Assembly (NCBI GenBank): GCA_036898135.1
Contig: CM072513.1
Span: 80,927,463-80,991,462 of the forward strand
Length of the DNA stretch: 64,000 bases
DNA from: Oncomelania hupensis
Lineage: Eukaryota; Mollusca; Gastropoda; Littorinimorpha; Pomatiopsidae
Direction: 5' to 3'
Part shown: positions 54,982-64,000 of the stretch, in pieces
How positions within the stretch are numbered: position 1 is the stretch's first letter
Layout: the number at the start of each line of letters is the position of its first letter
The notes under the pieces: model-generated
What the model was told of the DNA's origin: nothing
Databases searched by the model: none
The model's input: the letters and a program-made list of their open reading frames with translations, nothing else
Program-made: the position numbers and the translations under genes

Positions 54982-55050
54982 CGAGGTTTTGATTCGGCTC
55001 TTTGCAGTCCGCTGGACCCTACAAACAACGACTGACTAACTAACTAACTA
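54982..55050 (+). mobile_element. F5B tail fragment
   Basis: TTTGATTCGGCTCTTTGCAG, TCCGCTGGACCCTACAAAC and (CTAA)n match 20571-20660 and 13607. 55051-55946 has one 128-codon open frame (55098-55484) with no recognisable domain and no other feature. Confidence 0.65.
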
Positions 55051-55941
55051 ACCGCAGAACTGTAGCGAGTTGTTTTGCAGCGAGTGGCTTACTCGCGTTG
55101 TTTCGTATGCAAAAGTATTCACAACGCAACATTGGGAAAAACAGGACGTTCTGCGCTGGCGCATTAAGACATCCAAGGCTAATATCAAAAGGAGGACAAG
55201 TCCACAATGTTGCGGCCATGATGTACTCGCAGAAAAGTATCTATGATTCAATCTCGCCAAAGTCACGTGGTGGATTGCTTGTTTTCACCTTACCTAGTGC
55301 AACGGATCTCATCGCCTATTTTGGCGTGTACCCGAGTATACTCGCGAGTGCTCGCTTCAAAGCAACACGCTGGTCAAACCGCAAGCCGTGGTCTGAAACT
55401 CGAGAAGCACTCAGTAGTTGCATATTGTTGATGTTGGTGGTGGTGGTGGTGGTGATGATGATGGTTGTGGAGGTGGTGTTTTAGCAAAAATGGAACCCAC
55501 GATGCACATTTGCAATTAAGCTTTGCGCAGCATAACGCCATGCACTAATATAGGTAGAACACCAACGACCAGTTTACTAAACAGTTATTTTTGTACAGAG
55601 AATGACTGCTGGCGATTTCAACAAGGGAGACTAAAAAAGTAGAATACAGGTGATGTACTGTTTGGCCTTCCTATCACTTTAGGCACAACACCTATATCAT
55701 TTCTGTTCTACAGAGACTTTGTGTCTCGATTATTGGGCTTGTAGGAAACGCTGAGTGAAAGTTCCCTTTCTGTTTTTTTCCTGCAACTTTATTTTGTTTA
55801 TTTTTTAGATTTCAATGGCTTGCTGATTGACATGGAATGGTTTGGTTCGCACAATAAACCTAATCAGTCAAAAATTAGGAAAATTGCGAAAATTTAATAT
55901 GTCTGCCTGTCCGTGTGTGTGAGTGTGTGTATGTGTGTGTG

Positions 55942-55946
<5 letters not shown>

Positions 55947-56033
<87 letters not shown>
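55947..56033. repeat. (CT)n microsatellite
   Basis: A pure CT array of about 87 bp. A duplicated block (TTTCTTGCGAGTGTGTGCG / TTTCTTGCGAGTATGTGCG, 56078 and 56203) follows, then GT-rich sequence. 56360-57000 has no gene. Confidence 0.95.
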
Positions 56034-56037
<4 letters not shown>

Positions 56038-57006
56038 ACCTCCCCCCTCCATGTATTTCCGTTCAAATTTTCTGTTTTCTTGCGAGTGTGTGCGTGCGTA
56101 TGTGCATGTGAGAGTGTGTGTGTGTTTTTTGTTTGTCTCTCTCTTTCTCTTCCCCCCCCCCTCCTCCCCCACCACGCTTGTTTATTTCGTTTGAAATTTT
56201 GTTTTCTTGCGAGTATGTGCGTGCGTATGTGTGTGCGGGTGTGTGTGTGTGTGCGTGCGTGTGTGCGTGATTGGAATGCGTCTGTCAGTGAATGCGTGTG
56301 CTCACGCAGGCATGAAGATGTTTTTGTTTTCAAATCAAGCTTTTAAATCAACCTACAGAACTTTGCAGTAGAGGCCTAAATATGTATACATCGTCATCCT
56401 CATTATTATTATTATCATTTCCATCCTCGTTAACAACATTATCATCGTCGTCGTCGTCGTCATTATCATCACCATCCTTACTGTGGCGGCGGTGGAAAAT
56501 GTTGTCAAGTTTGCATAAACAACTAACACACCAGCTTCCACGTGATAAATAATTTGACATCAAAGCCAGTAAATCAGTTCAACCAACAACAAGCCACACA
56601 CTCAAATTGATTTTTGAACTTCGAAAATCTTGGCCCTTGCACAAGTAACACTGTGTGTGTTGGTGTGTGTTGGTGTGTGTGTGTGTGTGGGTGTGTGTGT
56701 GTATGTTGTTGTTTTTTTAAGTTTTAACTGATAGAAAATTAGGTTCTTTTAATCCGACATGAAATATACGCAAGGAAATTCAATTTTGAGCTTCGAAAGC
56801 ATAAACACTATAGAAAAGTAGCAAATGATAATCTGCCATATTAAAGGTATGTGCCATCCGAACAGGCACTGTCTTTTCACTTTTCAAACTGAAATATAGC
56901 AATTAGGTATTGGTTGCTGTTGTTGTTGTTGTTTTGGTTTTTGTGTTGTTGTTGTCTTAATAAAACATTTTAAGGTTTACCTCCGTAATGCGACACACGT
57001 TCCAAA

Positions 57007-57007
<1 letters not shown>

Positions 57008-57086
<79 letters not shown>
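57008..57086. repeat. (TAA)n microsatellite
   Basis: About 26 units. 57087-57887 shows no recognised gene. Confidence 0.97.
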
Positions 57087-57088
<2 letters not shown>

Positions 57089-57887
57089 CACTCGTAAACT
57101 AGTACACACCTTCAAATGTTGGGTTCCTCTCCTTCCTACCTGTCTATAAACTTAGGTTATACCTGTCAGCTGTCAACACCGACAACCGCACGTCACTAAT
57201 ATATCACGTGACCTTTAACCAGTCAATACCTGGGCAAGATAAGATTTTTTTTTCAAGGTCTGGAGGAACGCAGAACAGCAAAGCAGGTTAGTCCACCAGT
57301 GGAAATCTTTCTCTCTCGCACTCTGCACAGTATTATGTCCGCGCACATAGAATCTCTCAGTAGGCTAATGACGCATGCTTAATCCTGCTAATGATGATCG
57401 GAATAACCCAAAGGACCGCCAAGTCACACTACACCGCTAGATGTCGCTTGTCTGTTAGCTGTTTTGTTCTTCTCCTCACTCTCTCTCCGTCTGCAGCCCC
57501 CAAAACCTGCGAACTCTCGCGCGAGACCTGGACGAGACGAGAGACGAGACTTGGTGGTGATGGTAGAAGCGACAGCTAGGTTGTAGCCGAGACTGTCATT
57601 GGAGGATTTTGCCCGTGCAGGCTAGCCTAGACAAGTGCTCTAGCCTCGCTCTGAACACTCCATTACCCAGCATTCCAGTTCCAAGACGGCGCGCTAGTTA
57701 TTGAAGTCGTGTCGTCATACTTTTGGAATAAAGAGAGAAAGGGACGAGAAGAAGAAGATAATGATGAAGACGATGATGATCATGATGATAATAAAGGAGA
57801 AGAAGAAGAATTAATAAATCAATCAATCACACAATTGTTGACCGAAATAGAAGAAAGACAAATATATTCTGAAAAGAGAGGGTGAAA

Positions 57888-58370
<483 letters not shown>

Positions 58371-58675
58371 GGAATGGGCAGAGTGTAAGGTAACGGCCGC
58401 TGCAAGGTAGACAGCGATGAAAGCAGAAATGCCGACCTGGGAGCAAATTGGGCATAACAACTGCATGTTGCGCCTGATTGCAGTCGTTTGCATATTGCTA
58501 CTATGATGGTGCCTACCACTGTGTGTTGTATGGGCGTGTGTGTGGTTGTTGTTGTTGTTGTTGTTATTGATGATGATGATGGTGATGATGATGATCATCA
58601 TCATCATCGTCGTCGTCGTCGTCGCCATTTAATTTGCCACCTGATCCAACACAGGTGTTTAAAATTGTAGCTCTC

Positions 58676-60230
58676 ACTGTAACTGTCATAAATTGGCTAG
58701 TGTTAACTCTGCTTATTACTATTTAGCCATGTGTAGTCTTTGTAACAGTAGAGAAGTTAGACTATTACACAGCAGCAATTAAATTACACAGCATACCACA
58801 CACCGCGAGGCCGACCCACATCGCAGTGACTCAGCACTTGAGCTTTGAATCGGACCGTTTTAACCAATCAGAAGCAGGCTCAGTGGGTAGAGCAGTTTTG
58901 ACTGTGTCAAAACCTAGCACAGCTTGGTCAGTCGTGTGTGAGACGAGGTAGAGTCAACATCTCCTTAGCTAGCAGAGAACTATCTTCACTCATAGACCAG
59001 GAAGCAGGACTTAGAATCTCAGAATTCTATTCAGTCACAACGGGCCTGAACTTGTCAAACAGGTAAATGAACACCCTTCTGTTTCATCGTGATATATTTG
59101 TATTATTGTTGAAATTATGTTTGTGGAATTTGCTATGCATAAATGTGAATTGTTAATCCGAATTTGCCGTACCACGTGGAAGAGCCGAGCACGAGGCGAA
59201 ACACGACCGGTTGCGCCGCCATGTTGTATACCATACGGAACCACTGTTGTTTAACTTATATGTATGTTTGCAGACCAGTGGCTGTACCACTGAATGTTTA
59301 TATTATTATTAATTCGGTATGTGTATAGTTAGACACGATTGATATTTATGTATGTATAGGAATTTAGAGTGAGATTCCAGTGGAACCCGGAAGTAGCAGA
59401 ATGTTCGTCGCTTATGTATAGAGATGTGGAGCTATCACTGAGGGCTACTTTGGCTTTCAGTGAGACGCTCTGCACAAACCGATTATTCAGGGTTGTGCAG
59501 AATTTCGTCTCTTATATTACAGACGAGCAGGCGAGCTATCCCGAGCTATCCCGAGCTATCCCGAGCTATCCCCACTCCACAGAAACGACTAGTTGGTTGA
59601 GGATCCTCTACCGCACAAGACGGAAAGAGCTGCCTTGAAATACTCCCTGTCAGACCCCACAGCGTGGCAAGGGAACCCAACTACACAAAGACAAAGGTGG
59701 ACCAGAAGCTACCTCACAGAAGGACTTTGACCGCACCATCAGAAAGTTAAGTGTATTCTCCGAAAGTGCACTTAAACTGATCATAACAGGACCACAGTAG
59801 TCCAACTCTTCAGAAACTGTAAAACGGACCACAGTAGTCCAAATCTACATGAAATATTATAGCAAGTGCCCGAGGAAGAAAAACAGCTGCCTATACTAGA
59901 CTATCAGCGATCGAACTATTAGCAGTGACTGAGACATTTTAAGTTAGATTAGTACTTAGAGAATCTTGTATAGAGTAGAAGAAATAAATGTGTGATTTTA
60001 ACTGTTATCAAGTGGCTGGACTACATATGATTCATAGCCGTGTGAAAGCTAGTGTGACAGTAATCTTTTACCATTTTTCTATCTATTTCTGTACCCCAAC
60101 CTTAACACAGAACGAGCTAAACAAATAAATTTATTAAAGTAATTCATAGGGTGACTTACTAGCAGTTCCCACCGAATAAACGTGAGGGTCCATAATTCCA
60201 TTGTGCAGAGCCCATAAACCCCACGTGACA
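58676..60230 (+). mobile_element. Probable 5' LTR region of the Gypsy-class element (left edge uncertain)
   Basis: The right edge is suggested by CCCACGTGACA (to 60230), immediately before a primer-binding-like site. A possible poly(A) signal AATAAA is at about 59983. A tandem CGAGCTATCC unit occurs about four times at 59533-59572. The left edge cannot be fixed because the 3' LTR is outside the window; several TGT starts between 58676 and 58920 are possible. The sequence is unlike the low-complexity DNA to its left. Confidence 0.45.
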
Positions 60231-60235
60231 CTTTA

Positions 60236-60254
60236 ATTGGCGAGCCTGCCAGGA
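60236..60254 (+). promoter_or_regulatory. Putative primer-binding site
   Basis: ATTGGCGAGCCTGCCAGGA lies just inside the proposed LTR end, where Gypsy-class elements pair with a tRNA to start minus-strand DNA. The matching tRNA was not determined. Confidence 0.5.
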
Positions 60255-60594
60255 TCTGTGTATAATAGGAATTGGGTATAACCGGACCTAAGTACAATAA
60301 AATTAGATAACAGTAGAAGTAGAATAACTTAGAATAGTGGTAACAAGGACTGATCAGTTGGGTGCACTATTCTTTAGTTAAAAACTTTTTTGCCTCAATT
60401 ATTTTTGTGCCTGTATGTTGCATTGTTCTTTTGCAGGTTTTGCTTAAGTAACTGTTGTATGCCATTTGACTCTTGTTTTATTCTATTATTGATTACGAAT
60501 TTGATTGTCTTTGCATTGTTTTTATTGACTTGCAATATTGCTAGTGTTTTGGTATTCCACTTGATTCAGAGGGTGTTCATAGACACGTTTGACA

Positions 60595-63573
60595 ATGTCG
60601 GACCCAGTGGCCTTGAGATTGCGTTTCAAGGAACTAGGAGAAGCTTTACACTTAGCAGGGGCAGACCTAATTGCGTATATAAATGCAGAGGTAGAGAAAC
60701 AGGAGGCTAAGGCAGAGAGAGCAGCAGAGAGAGAACAGAAGAAACTCGAAGCAGAACAGAGAAAAGCAGAACTAGAAGCAGAGCAAAAGAAATTAGAACT
60801 AGAAGCAGAGCAGAAGAAACTAGCATTAGAAGCAGAGCAGAAGAAATTAGAAGCAGAGCAGAAGAAATTAGAGGCAGAGAGAGAAACGAGGAAATTAGAG
60901 CTAGAAGCAGAACAGAAGAAGGTAGCAGCAGAGAGAGATGCAGAAGTTAGGAGATGGGAGTATGAGCGGGCAGAAAAAGAAAAAGAGAGGGAAGAAAAGG
61001 AAAAAGAAAGACAGCATGAGTTAGAGCTAAGAAGATTGGGATCAGGAGCTTCAAGTTCTTCCTCAACCCCTCCCCACTCAGATCAGCTAGAGGTAGCACC
61101 CAACCCTGTACAAGGAATGTCATTTCCACTGGGAACATTCAATGAGAGAGAAGAAGGTCTAGATCTCTTTCTGACTAGGTTTGAGCGTCTAGCAACAGAG
61201 TACAAACTAGATCCCACTCATTGGTCTTTTAAGCTTAGTCAAGGGCTTAGAGGAAAGGCTTATGACATCTACAGTAAGCTTCCGACTGACAGAGTGACTG
61301 ACTATCACAAAGTAAAAGAGGCACTCCTAACGGGATTCGAACTAACAGGAGAATGCTACCGGCAAAAATTCCGCACCAATCGGAGAGTGAAAGGAGAGAG
61401 CTATGCGCAGTTCGCGGATCGGTTGTCCACAACGCTGGATAAGTGGATTAGCCAGTCAGCCACGGCTAAAACGTATGATGGACTGACAGAACTGTTAGTA
61501 TGGGAACAGCTACGGGAAACCATGACCCCCGAGCTGAGAACATTCTCAGTAGAGCAGGGCGCGGAAAGACTGGAAGATCTGGTCAAGGTCGCAGATAGGT
61601 ACGTGGCCGCACACGGAGAAGCCAAGAGCTTCAGGCGAGACCTAAAGCCTAACGGGAAAGAGGCACAGAAACGAAGCCCTACCCGGGAAGAGCGCACCGC
61701 GAATAAGCCGAATAACCCCAGACCTGGGCAAAATAAAGGACCCAACACGGAATTCGGGAAAAGAGGTCCCGCAGAACAGAGACGGTATTGTTCGTTCTGC
61801 AACAGAAACAATCACTCCACCGCAGAATGTTTCAAGTTGGCCGCACAACGTAGGGAAGAGCGCGAAAGCCGGCCAGCGCACAGAGTTCTAACTCAAAGCA
61901 GCGGTAACAAGCCACACACAATCGGAGATCACCCATCGGTGACAGACACGGTCAAGGTCAACGGTAAAGAAGCGAACTGTCTGTATGACACAGGTCTATC
62001 ATACGACGCGATAGTTAGCGAATCTCTTGTATCGCGCGCGGACTTGACAGACAAGACAGTCGACTTACAAGGAGCAGACTTGACGAAACCGACGACTACT
62101 TGCCCAATAGCTTGGATAGAAGTAGAGAGTAGGTACGTCACAGGACGAATCCAAGCAGCTGTTTTACAGAAACCCCTGTATGATCTAGTGCTAGGTTGTA
62201 GGTATGTGTTCTTAGGCACGCCCCCCAAAACTGTAGAGATAGCTGCAGTGCAAACCAGGGCCCAAGCTAAAACCCAACCACCCCAGCCCGAGTTCGCTCC
62301 GAACCCAGGACTCGAAGAGATCAAAACAGCACAGAAAGAAGACACCTCGATAGCGAAGTGCTTCCAGAAGCTACCCAAGGCGCACACACCCCCGCACAAG
62401 GGAGACTTCTACATGGAAGAGGGAGTTCTACATCGACAAGGAGATGGAGATCACACCCAACTAGTACTACCAGCCACCTTTCGAGCCCAAGTACTAGAAC
62501 TAGGCCACAGCATGCCACTCAGCGGACACATGGGAATTGGAGCCACAGTGCAGAGAATCAGCGCACACTACTATTGGCCAGGAATCACGGAGGATGTCAA
62601 GCGCTACGTGAAATCTTGCCACCAATGTCAACGATATTCCCCGCGACATCACACCGTACCAGTTACCTTAGGACCATCGGTAGTAGTCGGCGTACCATTC
62701 CAGCAAGTCTCAGTAGACATAGTAGGACCACTGCCCATGACCAAGAAGCGGAACAGATTTCTACTCACACTCGTCGACGCATGTACGATGTGGTGCGAAG
62801 CAGTCCCGTTGCCAGCGATCGACACCAAGAAGATCGCAGATGCACTCATCGCCATCTTTACCAGAGTCGGATTCCCGGACAGCATTAGAACGGACAACGG
62901 ATCTCAGTTCACCGGCCGCCTGATGCAAGACGTGTTCGAGTTGATACAAGTTCATCACATTCGCACACCACCATACCACCCCGCCAGCAACGGACAAGTA
63001 GAAAGACTGAATGGAACCCTTCTCACCATACTCAGGAAAGTCGCCGACGACAATCCAGAAGCGTGGGACACCTACGTGAATGCGGCACTGTTCGCATACC
63101 GAGAAACGCCCCATGCAGCCACAGGCTACACCCCGTCAACATTGCTATTCGGCAGACCTCTAGCAGGACCGCTAGAAGCCCTACGCAGAAGTTGGACGGA
63201 AGCCAAGATAGACGACACACCAAGAGGTGCCACCAAGTACGTCGCAGACCTGCAGGAAACCCTCAAAGCAACGTGGAAGAAAGCTGGTGAAGCACTGAAG
63301 AAGGCAAGAGCCCGTCAGGCGAAGTACTACAACCGCCACGCGAAGGACAGAGAACTGCAAGTCGGCGATCAAGTGCTACTCTTACTTCCAAGTGGAACCA
63401 ACAAGCTGGACATCGCTTGGAGAGGACCGTACCGGGTGACTGCCAAGAAATCCAAGACAGTCTACCAAGTAGAGGTGAACGGGAGAGCCCGATACCACCA
63501 CATCAATCGCCTCAAGAAATACACGGACCGACCAGCGACCCCCGGCACACACACATGGATGGCCATCGCCATC
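60595..63573 (+). CDS. Gag-protease-integrase polyprotein of a Gmr1-like Gypsy element
   Basis: One uninterrupted frame from ATG 60595. Residues 1-30 are helical. About 30-145 is a K/E/A/Q-rich coiled coil of repeated EAEQKKLE-type units. About 175-340 is a retrotransposon Gag-like region (FLTRFERLATEY, GQNKGP linker). A CCHC zinc knuckle follows (C399, C402, H407, C412), then an aspartic protease with DTG at 465-467, a short linker containing AVQTRAQAK, the integrase HHCC finger (H638, H645, C675, C678), the integrase core D708, D767, E803 (D-D-35-E) and a GPY motif at 944-946. No reverse transcriptase lies between protease and integrase, which is the Gmr1-type order known in some Gypsy-class elements. 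Gag and Pol share a frame. All visible catalytic residues are intact, so it is young. The frame stays open to the window end, but beyond about 63574 it is no longer the biological frame. Confidence 0.85.
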
Positions 63574-63574
63574 G

Positions 63575-64000
63575 CGGAAGAAGCTCATCCACAACTACAA
63601 CAGCACCGCCGTACCACTGACAAATGGAACCCGGAAAATCGCCCCGGACAAAGTCGTATGGACAGCCGAATGCGAGACAGCATTCCAAACACTCAAGGAC
63701 AGAATGACATCGGCGCCAGTACTCCACCTACCCGATTTGACCCAGCCATTCGTTCTTCGCACCGACGCAAGCGACTTAGGCCTCGGAGCAGTACTGCTAC
63801 AGCGCGACCCCAAGAATGCAGAGACGCTATTCCCTGTCGCCTACGCCAGCAGAAAATTGAGACCCGCCGAGACCCACTACGCCACGTCGGAGAAAGAATG
63901 CCTTGGACTAGTCTGGGCCATACAGAAATTCCAACTCTACCTGTATGGGACCCACTTCACAGTTCAGGTGGACCACCAACCACTATCGTTCCTGGCAGCC
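63575..64000 (+). pseudogene. Reverse-transcriptase end and RNase H, out of frame after a deletion
   Basis: In the +1 frame relative to integrase, translation suddenly shows the end of a reverse transcriptase (RKKLIHNYNSTAVPLT), the usual linker (APDKVVWTAECETAFQTLK) and an RNase H domain: LRTDASDLGLGAVLLQ, PVAYASRKLRP, TSEKECLGLVWAIQ, FTVQVDHQPLSFLA. The acidic residues D (TDAS), E (EKE) and D (VDH) are present. The reverse-transcriptase fingers and palm, some 150-200 residues expected between integrase and here, are missing. The junction lies at about 63570-63577. The domain continues past the window. This copy could not encode its own reverse transcriptase unless the deletion is an assembly error. 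Confidence 0.85.

Noticed and set aside
55098..55484. 128-codon plus-strand open frame
   Set aside because: No recognisable motif, no splice or start context support, and the end is a (GGT/GAT)n repeat; not called as a gene.
62358..63290. Plus- and minus-strand open frames overlapping the integrase
   Set aside because: They are shadows of the long Gag-protease-integrase frame in other frames.

Overview
This window is metazoan nuclear DNA, most likely from a marine lophotrochozoan and probably a gastropod or other mollusc. That placement is inferred from the mix of metazoan RTE, CR1/Rex1, Tc1, hAT and Gmr1-like elements, tRNA- and 5S-derived SINEs, very abundant di- and trinucleotide arrays, spliced coding sequence and TTAGGG-like interstitial repeats. 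There are no bacterial-style operons, rRNA operons, CRISPR arrays or intact tRNA genes. Nearly everything recognisable is a transposable element, a fossil of one, or a simple repeat. One small spliced host-type gene is supported.

Layout. 0-16 kb: a SINE copy, an almost intact DD34E Tc1 element (1885-3496), inverted-repeat elements (1343-1602, 4953-5723, 6055-6664, 7106-7395, 7465-7744, 10007-10513), a 5'-inverted RTE insertion (8237-8570), a CR1/L2-like C-terminal relic and long microsatellites. 16-31 kb: several copies of a roughly 570-bp retroposon family (called F5 here), tRNA-headed SINEs, a broken SWIM zinc-finger gene (18309-18960), a TGACCTTG minisatellite (23.85 kb), and a minus-strand RTE/BovB-like LINE (27131-28880) with a SINE nested in it. 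30.8-34.4 kb: a predicted three-exon gene for a 100-residue protein, with a hAT-type non-autonomous element in intron 2. 35.6-41 kb: a near-perfect 184-bp hairpin, then a same-strand cluster of F5 copies, one split by a 1360-bp hAT relic with 14-bp inverted repeats and target duplication. 42.4-45.9 kb: a Rex1/CR1-type LINE with endonuclease and reverse transcriptase, broken by single-base frameshifts. 46-58 kb: microsatellites, more SINE and F4 fragments, and two very short retroinsertions with clear target-site duplications. 58.7-64 kb: the 5' part of a Ty3/Gypsy-class LTR retrotransposon with the unusual Gmr1-type order (gag-protease-integrase upstream of RNase H). Its reverse-transcriptase core is deleted, and the window ends inside it.

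How the parts relate. LINEs (RTE, Rex1/CR1, CR1/L2-like) probably supplied the machinery that moved the SINEs and short tails; this is inferred from shared 3' ends and target duplications. Tc1 and hAT families account for part of the inverted-repeat elements. A recurrent pattern is inverted-repeat elements bracketed on both sides by the same microsatellite motif. This is the best candidate here for an undescribed system, namely microsatellite-targeting mobile elements. All family names are from recognition of motifs by eye; no database search was run.
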